A DNA stretch of 64,000 nucleotides from the NCBI GenBank assembly GCA_025331125.1, contig JAOALB010000050.1, positions 62,001-126,000 on the forward strand. The letters run 5' to 3'. A model generated the notes under the pieces. That model was not told the DNA's origin and ran no database searches. It saw nothing but the letters and a program-made list of their open reading frames with translations. This DNA is from Mycogone perniciosa. Taxonomy: Eukaryota; Ascomycota; Sordariomycetes; Hypocreales; Hypocreaceae. The translations under genes were made by a program, and so were the position numbers. Shown here piece by piece: positions 11,169 to 22,451 of this stretch (position 1 is the stretch's first letter; every line of letters begins with the position of its first letter).

Positions 11169-14100
11169 ATGGCTACACAGGTGTTGATTGCCCACACGGG
11201 CCAGCGGCTAGAGGTCGACACGGCCCAGTTCTCGAGGTATTTCCAAGTCGCGACAGACCTATGCGATGGGCGGAACTGACCTTGTTGCAGTCTCGATGAT
11301 CTCAAGGCCTGGGTTGCGCGTAACAGCTCCGTTTCACTACAGCACATCGTCGCCTTGACCCCTCAAGGCCGCAGCGTCAAGTTCGCAAGCCTGCATGCCG
11401 AGGTAGGGTGCTACTACTATATATCGCATACAAGAAGCCTGCTGACCCCCGTGTAGAAAGAGCTATACATCTACGATATCCGAGTAACGCACCCGTCCTC
11501 GCCTGGAAGTGCGTCGTCCCTGGTTTCCGAGACTCCACTCCCTAGGCACCTGTCCATCCCCAACGCACCCAACTCGATAGAAGACGTCCAAGCGATTGCA
11601 TCATGGCAAGAACTTTGCAAAGAACGTCGCAACTGGGCGATGCGACTGGCAGAAGACTGTGGTCGCCTGAATACCGCGGCCCAGGCTCGATATGACGAGA
11701 TAGACGTCATGATCAAATGCCTCGATGCAGCAGTCGCCAACCTCGAGATCAGTGTCAAGCAGATCGAGCCAAAATACAACGAGCTGAAGAAATGGGTTGC
11801 GCCAGCTCTGGCAGAGCACGAACGATTGGTTTCCGCATGGGAACACTACCTGACCTTGGCCAGGAGCACGCCCATTTCCCCAGCGTTAGTCAAGTTCATG
11901 ACTCGTGGTGAGGTGAACAAAGCCAACCCTACGCTTGAAGATTTGGTCGAGCTGGAGACGGCAAAGAAGGCAGGAAAGTTGGCGCCAACAGCCCACCGGC
12001 GCTTTAGCGACAAGGCCACCGAACTTGACAAAGCAGCATCACAAATGTATCGGGCACTGGAAGGTCTCATTGCTGAATTCGACAAGTTGATGAGCCGCTC
12101 GGTCCTGGACCATAACACTGATACCGCTCAACTTCTCCAGGACATCGAGGCGGTGGTCAAACAGATCGAATCGGATTACCGCATGGCACTCGGTTATAGT
12201 AATTCGCAGCGCGATGTGGCCCAGGCCTCCAAAACCGCTTCAAATCATACCGGGAGATTGGTTCCAACGCTCAAGAAGCGCGCAGAGGAAATGGAGGAGA
12301 TGGCACAATATGCGACTCTGTCGCGAAATACCATCGCTGCTGATTGCGTGAATTTCATGAGAAATATTACTGATATAACATCACTACACAGTAGTGTGCG
12401 GAATCAGATAAATGTTTTGAATCAGTCAGAGGATGACATGACGACATTTGACTATCTGCGCCTTATCCAGCAACTGCCTTATATGTATGCCTCTTTTATG
12501 GCGGAAGCCATCCGTCGACGTGAGTGGATCGACAAGGTTAAAACTGATTCCTCGACCCTCGCCAACGAGATGGCTCTGTTTCAAGACGAAGAATCGAAGC
12601 GGCGCAGAAAGTGGCAAAAAATGGTTGGCAGTATGTATGGACCTGGTTTTGACACTAACGTTATGGGACTGGAGGTCAACCTGAGGGGCGATGATATACC
12701 TTGGCCTGCCATCGACAAGAACGAACTAGAAGAATTCCTTGAAGTCCTCCAAGAAAGGAATACGGACCAGGAGATTCTCGAGGACGTTACAAAGCTTCTC
12801 CAAGAACTCAATAGTCCCACAAGGCAACAGTCAAAGCGACTCAAGGCGTTCAAAAATGGCAGTGTTCATGAGGCGTCTTTAGGAAGGAGTGGGCTCTTAA
12901 TTCGTGGCGATGATGATCTTCTTCGCTCATTGCAGGACGACAAGACGAGACTTGAGAGTAAACTCAAGACCGCTGAGAGTAGGGTACGACGCCTGGAGGA
13001 TCTACTTCACAGGCAGAGTCAGACTGTGCGTCCAGGCAATCTGTTCCAAGGCCATCATGGTCATCGAAGAAACGATTCGACCTCATCTATCAAGTCTAGC
13101 CGTCCCGAAGATCCTCGACGCTCCTCAGACGGAGCTGATCCGTTGCTTCGGCGGATAACACAGCTAGAAAACGAACTTCGCGAAGAGAAGCAGCGTTCTG
13201 CCATTTTTCAGAAAGATCTCGACAGCCGTGCTACTGAGCGTGATGACATGAGGGACAAGATTGAGGAGGTGAACTCAACGAAGAAGGATCTTCTCGAAAA
13301 CATGGAAGCATTAAAGCGAGAATTTGTGGACGAGAGAATATCTTTGGAGAATGAGATTAAGGGCTTGAAGGCACGTCTCGAGGACACAGAAGACGAGATT
13401 GAGCATTTTGGGGAGTCGCGAGAGAATGAGAAGGCCTCATACGATGAGAAGATCCACGCTCTCGAGATAGAAGTTGACCAGCTAACCAGGGACCGGAAGG
13501 ATGATGCACTCAGGACCCAGGGCCAGGTCGAATTTCTGCGCAAAGAGACGCAGATCCAGCGAGAGCAGCTTGACACCTCTGAGCGGCAGCTGCGATCGGC
13601 GCGAGATGAGGTCCGAGCCATGCTAAAGAAGCTTCAGATTGCGGAAGAGGCTGCCGAAAGCCGACTCGATTCGTTGAGAAAACTGCATTCTGAGCTTGCC
13701 CCCAGTGCAATGATTCCAGCCGATGACATTGATTTGGCAGAAGCCCTACTCTCTCATGCCGCGGGTCTTGTTGATAAACTGCGAAATGCCGGAAGTAACA
13801 CCTCTATTATAAAGACCGAGCTTGAACAAGCCTTGAACTCGGCCAAGGAGGCCCGAACGGAACTATCCCAAACAAAGGATATGCTTGCTACAGAAGAAAC
13901 ATCGGCAAGGCACATTCGAGAGAACCTTGCCGAGGAGCAGGCCAAGGTTGCTGCATTGGAGAGGGAGGTAGCTGAGGGCAGAGACCAATTGAGTCAACTT
14001 CGGGGCCGATTGTCCGACGGGGAGACAGGGTCAGAGACGCTTCGAAAGAAGCTCGAGCAAGAAGAGAAGAAGGCTACTGAGCTCACCGAAGAAGTCGCTT

Positions 14101-15413
14101 CTCGACAGTCCCAGGTAGGCAGTCTCGAAGAGGAGGTTCGTTTGTTCAAGGAGAAGCTGGAGACTGTCCAAAGTAGGTTCTCTGCACTCAGCGCGCAGTA
14201 CGATGTTCGTGATGGGCGAACGAAGGATTTAACCCAGAGGATTTATTCTCAAAACGATCGTCTGACCAGACTTCTCGAGCGCGTTGGGTTTTCTGTTAGC
14301 CGAGACGCAGGCGAAATGGCAGTCACCAAGATTCCGCGCCCTGAAAAGCCGCCTGCTAACCCCAACGACTCGTCTGACCCCGGATCCTCAATCCGCAGAT
14401 CCATAAGCCTCGGAGGACGAGCTATGAACGATAGCGCAGATCTGGACCTCCTATACTGGATCAACAACACCGATCCATCAGCGGAGACGGAAAAATACAA
14501 GGCTTTCATGGAGAAGCTCGGATCGTTCGACACGGATTTATTCTCTGACACGATCTACCACAGGATCAAGGAGGCAGAGCACAAAGCTCGCAAGTGGCAA
14601 AGGGAGGCGCGGTCTTATCGGGATCGAGCCCATAGCCTACAGAAGGATTCTCACAACAAGATTGCCTTCAAGAATTTCAAAGAGGGCGACCTGGCACTCT
14701 TCTTGCCGACACGTAACCAGCAGGCTGGAGCCTGGGCTGCCTTCAACGTTGGCTTCCCTCATTATTTCCTCCGTGAGCAGGATGCTCATCGGCTTCGCCA
14801 TCGCGAGTGGCTCGTCGCGCGAATCTCTCGCATCCAGGAGCGAGTCGTCGACCTGTCTAAGAGTTTACAGCCGAGCAATGAGACGGATTCTAACGACGAA
14901 GAGAATGATAACCCCTTCCAGTTGTCGGATGGTCTGCGATGGTATCTCATCGATGCTCATGAGGACAAGCCCGGTGCGCCAGCAACTCCAGGCATGGGAA
15001 AATCAACTGTTGCGGCAAACAATGTCGAAGCAACGGCCAACATTCAATCTCACGCAGTTAGGGGAAAGGGAAAGCGAGACAGTATAGCCAGCATCGAGGG
15101 TATTAACAAGACGCTATCGAAGAGCCTGGAGAGCCGCCGGAGCAGCTCGGGCTCTAAGAAGGCCTTGCCGTTCCACATTGGCGGCGGGACGGCATTCTTG
15201 AAGAATAGCGCTCTAGCCAGCGAGACGAACTCTCTTCGTGCTGCTGCACCAGATACACCACTTGGCACCAGCCCAACACAAGGGGGTCTCCTCGCAGCCG
15301 GAGCCGATTTATCGCAGCAGATGCAATCAGGTCCTAGCGAATCATCGGGACAGGATAGATCTGCTGGCAAGGCCCCCGAGGTACGAACGGTCGACTCCTT
15401 ATTTGGACCCTAG
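11169..15413 (+). CDS. ATG11: Autophagy scaffold protein Atg11
   Basis: Exons 11169–11236, 11291–11402 and 11457–15413 join in frame to 1378 residues, a normal length for a filamentous-fungal Atg11. The N-terminus MATQVLIAHTGQRLEVDTAQ is a ubiquitin-like start typical of Atg11 and FIP200. The middle (about residues 480–980) is a long coiled coil with heptads of Leu, Glu and Lys. The C-terminal Atg11 domain includes FKEGDLALFLPTRNQ and the FNVGFPHYFLREQD stretch, then a Ser-rich tail ending VRTVDSLFGP. Atg11 tethers selective-autophagy receptors to the Atg1 kinase at the phagophore assembly site. The two small 5' introns mean the large open frame alone would miss the first 60 or so residues. 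Confidence 0.95.
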
Positions 15414-16288
15414 CTTGCTGATCCTGATCCATCTCTGACAGCCACGGAGGAGCACCCACCGGGAGGAGTCACTGGAGAGTCCGGGCACAAAATCGGTCCT
15501 GTGGGATCAGCTATGGAGCGTGGACTACAGCTATGAGAGTCCCACCAAAATGAGAAGGTGATGGGGGCATGTTATTCTTGGTGTGTGGAGAGCGCATGGG
15601 CGCTGCCGGAGTCCTGCCGCTCGTAGGTGTGTCTTTGTGGATTAATTATCAATGGCGTTTTGTTTCCCACGTTGGGATAACATATGTGGTTGGCGTTTAT
15701 GCAAAGGAGATGGGATACCACACATGGAGTGGTTCTGAGGGCAAGGGTTTGGGTTTGCGATGGCAGCGATTGTAGATTGTACTAGACAGCATACATAGAG
15801 CGTTAGGATGTAGGTAGGTAGGTAGGTGGGTAGGCAGGTATTGAATTGAAGTGTATAATATTTCTTATCGAGTCTTTGGCCTAGCCCTATGCGACTCTGG
15901 ATGGCAATGTTGATGATGTTTTGATCTTGAAGCTCTCCAGATGGCTCTCCCGAGACATCCGGAGAGCATACTACCTAGTAGTACTACTAATGCACGCCAG
16001 GTCAAGCCAGGTCAAGATGTCTTCAGGTCTTCAGCAGGTCAAGGCTCAAGCCAAAGCCAAAGCCAAAGCCAACAGAACCGTTTCCGGAGGCGGGCTGCTC
16101 CGCCACGACGTCATTGGCAGCGCCGGCCTCCAGGTACGAGCGACATGACAAGGTGGGGTGTCCCGACAAGTCACAATTCTTGCTTCCGAACTTATTCTGA
16201 CTCTTCTTTTGTCTCATCAGCTTCAAAGCGGCTCTCGGCTGCATTGCCGCAACTGCTCCTCCAAACATGTGATGTCCAATTGGTATCA
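15414..16288. other. Intergenic stretch between ATG11 and the F-box gene
   Basis: The stretch holds the 3' flank of ATG11 and a TAGG-type tetranucleotide repeat at about 15811–15840. An open frame continues upstream from the F-box gene to 15941. Its composition is low-complexity (a CAAAGC/GCCAAA repeat near 16045–16073), so I treat it as leader sequence. Confidence 0.5.
15811..15840. repeat. TAGG tetranucleotide repeat
   Basis: Four perfect TAGG units followed by degenerate units lie about 400 bp after the ATG11 stop codon. It is a simple-sequence repeat. Confidence 0.85.
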
Positions 16289-17269
16289 ATGGAGCTTCTT
16301 CCCTCTCGAGCGGACGAGACAGTCGTCAGACTGCCCCCTGAGCTGCTTCTTCTTCTTATTGAACGGGTGCTGCCGCCAAATCCTCATGCGCTGATTCCCG
16401 CGTCGCACATCTCGACTCGGACGCTCCTCTCGCTGACAAGGGTATCGCGGGCGACGCACAAGCTGGCGTCGCGGCTCCTCCGACAGCGATGCGTGTACAT
16501 CGATTCTAGTCGTCGTCTTACAGATGTCCTGCTCTGTATGTCACGCTTCGTGCCTACGCTGCCTCTAGTCCTGTCGCTACGACACATTACGTCACTGTAC
16601 CTAACGCCCTTCATGGGCTCGCTCGATGATCAGCCAACGGCCATGTGGGTGCGGGAGCTATTCTGCGAGGTGTCTGAGACGCTACGGCGGTTGGTGGTGC
16701 AGATGCCGTTCGGTAGCCTGGATCCGCTAGACGACCGCCTCAACGTGCGGAGAACGCTTCGCGACGGGTTCGAGCAGCTGTACAAACTTGAAGAGTTTGC
16801 GTGCTTGGGGGAGTACCCGGCACTGAGTGTGCGGGATGCACATACGGATGTGTGGAGGCTCTGGCCGGACCTTAAGCGCCTGGTGCTTTTTGGTGTACCG
16901 GTAGACAGTCACTGGCTCTGGTGGGACATCGCTACGCTGCCGAAGCTGGAGCATGTTGTCTTGGCGCGATGTCTTCACCTTGATGTGGTGAATATCAAGG
17001 ACGAGTATTTCCACAAGTTACCGCGGGATGACCCCCGATTGGACCGGAAGATCAAGGTGATGCTCATGGATCAGGCATATGGAATACCCGATGTGAGGAC
17101 GGCGAGGTGGACGGAGATTGATCCGGAAGGGAAGATGACGGTTGAAGTGTATGAGGTGCCGATGCCTTTCTATGGGGACGAGACGCCTCATGAGTTGGTG
17201 ACGAGCTGGGCCAAACGGGGAGCGCTGGATGGGAGCATATGGGGATGGGAGGGAGAGAAGGTGTCTTAG
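16289..17269 (+). CDS. F-box-like protein
   Basis: From the ATG at 16289 the product is 326 residues in one exon. A short F-box-like motif, VVRLPPELLLLLIERVLPP, sits near residue 10, followed by helix-rich sequence (RTLLSLTRVSRATHKLASRL) typical of fungal F-box proteins. F-box proteins recruit substrates to SCF ubiquitin ligases through Skp1. The rest has loose leucine-rich character (LRHITSLYLTPF, LPKLEHVVLARCLHL) but no clear repeat array. The frame is open back to an ATG at 15941; that extension is repetitive and Gln/Ser-rich, so I prefer the inner start. A TACGGAGTA copy begins 10 bp after the stop codon. Confidence 0.65.
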   Translation: MELLPSRADETVVRLPPELLLLLIERVLPPNPHALIPASHISTRTLLSLTRVSRATHKLASRLLRQRCVYIDSSRRLTDVLLCMSRFVPTLPLVLSLRHITSLYLTPFMGSLDDQPTAMWVRELFCEVSETLRRLVVQMPFGSLDPLDDRLNVRRTLRDGFEQLYKLEEFACLGEYPALSVRDAHTDVWRLWPDLKRLVLFGVPVDSHWLWWDIATLPKLEHVVLARCLHLDVVNIKDEYFHKLPRDDPRLDRKIKVMLMDQAYGIPDVRTARWTEIDPEGKMTVEVYEVPMPFYGDETPHELVTSWAKRGALDGSIWGWEGEKVS

Positions 17270-17806
17270 TGGACAGTATACGGAGTACGATATCAATAAT
17301 ATGAAGCATCCTGTAGTTAACCTGGAGTACTCCGTAATACTATTTTAATGGTCTCCTCGGAACAACTGCGGTTCGGGTCTGTGCTCACCGACTCCGTAGT
17401 ACTCCGTACTCGAGTAGTATTAGTACGAGTACTCGTAGACAGTGAAAACTGTGGAGGACCGCTGACACATTGACGACGCATCATCCTTGCAAAAGCCCGC
17501 AGTCTCCGTATTCTTTCCATAATTCCATACGAGGAGGACTAATGATTTGCACTATTACCCCATCCCCTTCCCCTTCCCCATCCCCATCTCCATCCCGCAT
17601 GCGCATTTTATTTAATAATTCCTTTCTCCCGCACTTATCTTATTGCAGCCCGAGCCCCGGCTTGTGTTCGTTTCTCTCCGTTTCTCCCTGCGATGCCGTC
17701 ACCGCCAGCGCCGACTGTCACTGCCACTTGACGTCTCTCTCCCCCTAACTCTCGAAGACCCGAATTCCTCCTCGAAATCATCACATCAGCCTTTGTCGAC
17801 TGGTCC
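17270..17806. other. Intergenic stretch with an inverted TACGGAGTA pair and a C-rich tract
   Basis: No gene is seen. An inverted motif pair occupies 17279–17336 and a further copy lies at 17400–17408. A CCCCAT/CCCCTT pyrimidine tract at about 17557–17598 lies upstream of the deubiquitinase gene and may be part of its promoter. Confidence 0.6.
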
Positions 17807-19678
17807 GTGAAGAGAAATATGCCCGACAAGTCGTCCACCGTCGTCACGTACGCCGCCGGAGCATCGCTCGCCGCCGTTGCCCTGATCTACGTCTTTGGCC
17901 CGACCTTCACCATCGATCATGACACCACGGGCTCCCGCAAGAAGACCATTGTCGGCCTGCGCAACCAGGCCAATGACTGCTTCATCAACTCCGTGCTGCA
18001 GGCATTGGCCGGTCTGGGCGAGTTGCGCGTCTACCTGATCCGCGAGACGCACCGCCGGCGCATCGAGGACCCTGTCGTGTATGCGAACCTCGTCCAGCCC
18101 AACGGAACAGAAATTGCCCAGTGGAAGTTGCAGGGCCTGCAGGATGGCCTGGTTACGCAGGGGCTCAAGGAGATGCTCGATGCGCTCAATGAGCGGCCCA
18201 TTGCCAAGAAGGCCATTTCTCCCTTCCAGTTTGTGAGGGTGCTTGAGGTTGCGTTCAAGCAGCGCATTAGCAGGCAGCAGCAGGACGCTCAGGAGTTCTT
18301 GCAGATTGTAGCTGAGAGACTCAAGGACGAGTACCATGCGGGCCAGAGAGCGCGCCTGCATGCGCGGAAGCTGGGGTTGATTACGAGGCCCGGGGCGGCG
18401 GACAAGGAAGAGGATGAGCCGAACAATGATCTCTCTGTTGACGACGAGAAGTCACCGGAAGATACTGCAGAAAATGGTGCCAACGGATCCGAACCCGAGA
18501 ACCCAGCCGCCATCAGATTTGCGGATATTCAGGTGCCCATAGAATTGGAAGAAGGCTTTCCAATGGAAGGGAAATACGAATCCCACATAGAATGCCAAAC
18601 CTGCGGATACACCACAAAGCCAAGGGAGGAGACGTTCTGTACACTCACACTGGCGGTGCCCCAGGTCTCATCTACATCGCTCAATTCATGTTTTGACGGG
18701 GTTTTTAAGACTGAGTATATCGACGACTTCAAGTGCGAAATGTGTCGGCTTGTGCAGACAAAGGTCAACCTTGAGCATGAAGCAGCCAAGTCTACTTCAG
18801 AGAGCTTCAAAGCACTGGCGCAAGAGAATATCGAGAAGTTGCGCGTGGCCATTGAGACTGATCCGGAGCAGCCACCTGAGGATGTGGAGCTTGAAGACAT
18901 TCGCTACGCGCCGAAGAGAAAGATTGCCAAGACGACGCGCATGACAATTTTCCCCAGGATTCTGGCCATACACTTGTCACGGTCTATCTATGGCATTGGA
19001 CAAATAACCCAAAAAAATTCAGCAAAGGTCGCGTTTCCGGAGCAGTTGCCACTGGGTGGACTGATGGATCAGCACAAATACAAGCTTCTAGGCCTTGTCA
19101 CACATCGCGGCGGTCATAACAGCGGTCACTATGAGGCCTTTAGGCGACAGAATCTACCGTTGCCCTACGCGAATATCAATACTTTCCAACCTTCGGATGT
19201 TTACAGCAGAACACCGACACCGATTTCTACCCCGGAGATTTCGGCTCGTCGGACAGACAGCCCCTCCATTTCAACTCCAGACCTGCTCTCCCCAGGCTCG
19301 GACACGAACTCATCCACACCTTCCCTTGAGTCTACGGTGGCGCCGCCCCGAAGTGTTCCTACAGAATTCCCGAGTCCATCGTTCAATGGGAAGGAGAGGG
19401 ATACGGAGACTAGCAGCTTGCGTTCGGTTGCTGCCTCTACCAAGTCTGCTCTTTCGAAATTAGCAGCCCCTAAACCTGGAAAAAATGGCACTTCGTCACC
19501 AAGGCCCTCGTCGAGCAACCAGGCTCTTGCCAATGCAAAGCAACCTAAGAAGAAAAAGCCCGCTGCGAATAAATGGTGGCGCGTGAGCGATGAAAAGGTT
19601 CGAGAAGCCAAGACAAACGAAGTCTTGGGGATGCAGAAGGAGGTTTATCTCTTGTTTTATGAGCTGGAAAAGGAGTGA
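17807..19678 (+). CDS. UBP16: Ubiquitin C-terminal hydrolase, Ubp16 type, membrane-anchored
   Basis: A single exon encodes 623 residues. A hydrophobic segment at about residues 14–32 (TYAAGASLAAVALIYVFGP) is a likely N-terminal membrane anchor. The USP Cys box is GLRNQANDCFINSVLQAL with Cys58 as nucleophile. The His box is LGLVTHRGGHNSGHYEAF with His441, and the domain ends at KWWRVSDEKV then VYLLFYELE. Two CxxC pairs (CQTCG and CEMC) could bind zinc in the fingers subdomain. A Ser/Pro-rich insert of about 110 residues sits between the His box and the final strands. Yeast Ubp16 is on the mitochondrial outer membrane, and the anchor here fits that location by analogy. An alternative start is four codons in, at 17819. 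Confidence 0.88.
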   Translation: MKRNMPDKSSTVVTYAAGASLAAVALIYVFGPTFTIDHDTTGSRKKTIVGLRNQANDCFINSVLQALAGLGELRVYLIRETHRRRIEDPVVYANLVQPNGTEIAQWKLQGLQDGLVTQGLKEMLDALNERPIAKKAISPFQFVRVLEVAFKQRISRQQQDAQEFLQIVAERLKDEYHAGQRARLHARKLGLITRPGAADKEEDEPNNDLSVDDEKSPEDTAENGANGSEPENPAAIRFADIQVPIELEEGFPMEGKYESHIECQTCGYTTKPREETFCTLTLAVPQVSSTSLNSCFDGVFKTEYIDDFKCEMCRLVQTKVNLEHEAAKSTSESFKALAQENIEKLRVAIETDPEQPPEDVELEDIRYAPKRKIAKTTRMTIFPRILAIHLSRSIYGIGQITQKNSAKVAFPEQLPLGGLMDQHKYKLLGLVTHRGGHNSGHYEAFRRQNLPLPYANINTFQPSDVYSRTPTPISTPEISARRTDSPSISTPDLLSPGSDTNSSTPSLESTVAPPRSVPTEFPSPSFNGKERDTETSSLRSVAASTKSALSKLAAPKPGKNGTSSPRPSSSNQALANAKQPKKKKPAANKWWRVSDEKVREAKTNEVLGMQKEVYLLFYELEKE

Positions 19679-20662
19679 GAACGGGAAGCAGATGTGTTTC
19701 CTTTTCCTTGGTTTGTTTGTTGGACAAGTCTTTTTTTCTTCTTTTTTTCCTGCATGGGATGGCGTTTGAACGGGTGGCATATTTGTTTCACGGTAAGAGT
19801 TTTGCATGAAGAATATTCTGTATTAGAAAAAACTGCATGGCTCACTGGCCACGGGATACACAAAGGCGAGAGAAGGGGAAGACGGACAGGCAGGTTGGTT
19901 GCCGGAAGTGTTGGAGAGTTAGAAAATTTTATTCATGTCCATATATGTATTTGGAGACTTGGTATGGAATTGTAGCACACAAAAGCAGAGAGTAGAGGCT
20001 GCCAAGGCATGTTTTGGTTGACATCGATCAAAGGACATTTACGGCACATAGACTTTGTCAAGTTATTAAAGCTGTTATTATATACGATCTGTATTATTGA
20101 AGTCAAAAGAATTAAGCTTAATCCCGCCGTTCTGGCACCTGTCACTCAAAGCTTGTTTAGCCGTGTTCAGTTTGCTGAGTCAGCCACCCCCTTTGGTAGG
20201 ATTCAGGGGGGAATACAGGATCTGTCCAGTTTCTGGCATTGAACACGGATCTTCAAGAAAGAGTGATCGACTTTTGCCGTCCTACAGATCCACGCCACAA
20301 GGCCAATTAATTGGGTCTGGATGATTGGCCCTCTCGTCTATTTATGCCTTGACTGGAGGCGCGTTTCTTGAACAACTGGACGCGGAACTTTTGACGGCCA
20401 TCCCTAGATTATACTGTCAGCTCGGAGCGCAACCATGAAAGGCCATGTGCTGCATTCAAACTTGAAATTCTAGAAAGTCAAGATTGCTTTGTTTTTCGAC
20501 CCAATGGGCTATTTTGAACAGCCATTGATTGATTCTCTTTAAGATTTTCCTCAGGCGCACGCGACCCTACCCCTAGGCCAGGTCGCGTACCTTATACGAG
20601 TATACCGCTCGCTCTTATCTCATCTCATTCACTCACTCACTCACTCAAAACTTATTCACACA
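19679..20662. other. Intergenic stretch, 3' flank of UBP16 and promoter of the GT31 gene
   Basis: No supported gene lies here. A CTCA tetranucleotide run at about 20622–20647 sits just before the start codon of the next gene, in its probable 5' untranslated leader. Confidence 0.5.
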
Positions 20663-22067
20663 ATGGCTGTCATATACCGGCGCACCTGCCGACGGCTCAT
20701 CCTCTTCACCCTCAGTATCGTTCTCCTCCTCAACATATCATACATTCTCCTCCCGCCAGACTCCCCAATCCGCCTCGCGATCCTCTTCAACACATCTCGA
20801 CTCCTCAACTCGCTTCACACGAACCGCGATGCATTGTTCCGCAAGCCCGCTTCTCACCCGCTCAACCTGCGCAGCGATATTGGCTACCTTATCAAAACGG
20901 GGTATGGCACGCGCCATCGCGTACCTGCACAGCTTGATGCCTTCTCGCGCAGTGGTGGGATCTTGGGGGATGAGGGACGGAGTTTCATGGTGGTGGGGGA
21001 TTGGACGGCGGCGAATGAGACGGATGCCGAGTTGCTTGGTGTGCAAGTCCATGATGCTATCAAGATGATTATGGAAACCAAGATTGACGAATCGCTGGAC
21101 GATCATCCTCGGTTCCTAAAGTATAGGACTTTGCAGGGCACGGTGGACTCTGGGGATGAGGATAAGGCCAGGGAGATTGGCAAAAGCTTCGGATGGGAGC
21201 TGGATGCGCTCAAGGTAAGGCACCTTCCTATGGATGATGGATGGATAGGGTCTAATTATGCTTGAACAGTTCATCATGGGTATGGAGTTGGCTTACAAGC
21301 GAATGCCGCATAAGAAATGGTACATCATCTTGGATGATGACACTTTCTTGATCGCGCCATCGTTGCATTTCTTCCTGAGCCGTCTGGACCCGACCATACC
21401 ATATTATATCGGCAACGCGGTTGGTGATTACAAGGCTCGGTTCGCTCACGGAGGCTCCGCCGTGATTCTCTCTGGAGAGACTATGAGACAGCTCTTCGAC
21501 CGTCCCGATATTGTTGCCCAGTCCTACATCGACTCTCTCGACGAGACATGGGGAGATAGGCTCGTCGCCACAACCTTGATCAAGCTGGGCATTTATCTTG
21601 ACGAGCGGTACAGCCACTATTTCAACGGCGAGCCCCCCGAGTTGACGCGCATCACCGGCGACCGTTTCTGCTCGCCGATCATATCCTTCCACGGCCTCCG
21701 CGAGCCAGGCGCTATGGAGGGCGTCGCTCGTGTGCTCGGCAAAGTCGAAAGGCCCATCCACTGGGGGGGATTGTGGAGTCTGTTCGGCAAGACCCCGATC
21801 CAGAGTGTGGGCGAGGAGCCGGTGCGGCAGATGCGTGACCATGTGGGGCCAACGGGTGAGCGCTCCAGGACATGGAAGAAGGTCAAGTCAGCAGAGAAGT
21901 GCCGTAGCAAGTGCCATGGTAAGAGTTGTCTCGCGTGGACGTATGACGAGGAGAAGCGGGAGTGCCATGTTAGCCCTTGGGTTGTTATCGGAGGGGATAG
22001 GGCAGAGGAGAAGGTTTCTGGGATCAATTGGAAGACGGTGGAGCCTCTCCAGCGGAAGTGCAGGTGA
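20663..22067 (+). CDS. GT31-like glycosyltransferase with C-terminal Cys-rich (PAN-like) tail
   Basis: Two exons (20663–21214 and 21270–22067) join exactly in frame to 449 residues. A signal anchor at about residues 11–32 (RLILFTLSIVLLLNISYILL) predicts a type II Golgi membrane protein. The catalytic domain has WYIILDDDTFLIAP with the acidic DDD at 206–208, which in Fringe-like enzymes holds the metal and nucleotide sugar. It continues through YYIGNAVGDYKARFAHGGSA, typical of the fungal Fringe-like/DUF604 group. The tail (KCRSKCHGKSCLAWTYDEE then ECHVSPWVVIGG) resembles a small PAN/apple module. The sugar donor and acceptor cannot be told from sequence. Confidence 0.88.
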
Positions 22068-22235
22068 GATCGTTTTTATCTCAAGGATTGTTAGACGTAT
22101 TTGTGGTCTTGGCTTTGAACACATGACGATGTTGCGACGGTGAGACAGGTGTAAGGTGGTATTGGACTTATCTGTATAGACTCATGCGTAATACTATCAC
22201 AATACAGAATATGATACCACGGCTTGAAACTGCTT

Positions 22236-22451
22236 GAATAGTAATCATAATTCAGTTACTCGACAGGACAGACGGAAGTTGAGGAGTAATCACAATTTTA
22301 TTCTTCAACGGCACAGGCGCTGAGTAGTAGTCACAGCTCAGTTGTTCAACGGCACAGCAGTTGAATAGTAATCATATCACAACTTCGTTGTTCAACGGCA
22401 CATAAAGTGGAATAGTAATCATAATTCAGTTGTTTAGTAGGACATAAAGTG
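22236..22451. repeat. Five-copy diverged tandem repeat, 41–47 bp units
   Basis: Units start at 22236, 22281, 22322, 22363 and 22410. Each opens with a version of GAATAGTAATCATAATTCAG, and the later part in three units is TTCAACGGCACA. Differences are substitutions and small indels, so the array is old. It starts about 170 bp after the stop codon of the GT31 gene. Confidence 0.85.

Noticed and set aside
15941..16288. N-terminal extension of the F-box gene by 116 codons
   Set aside because: The extension is repetitive and Gln/Ser-rich, and the conserved part starts right after the inner ATG. It is kept as an alternative start only.
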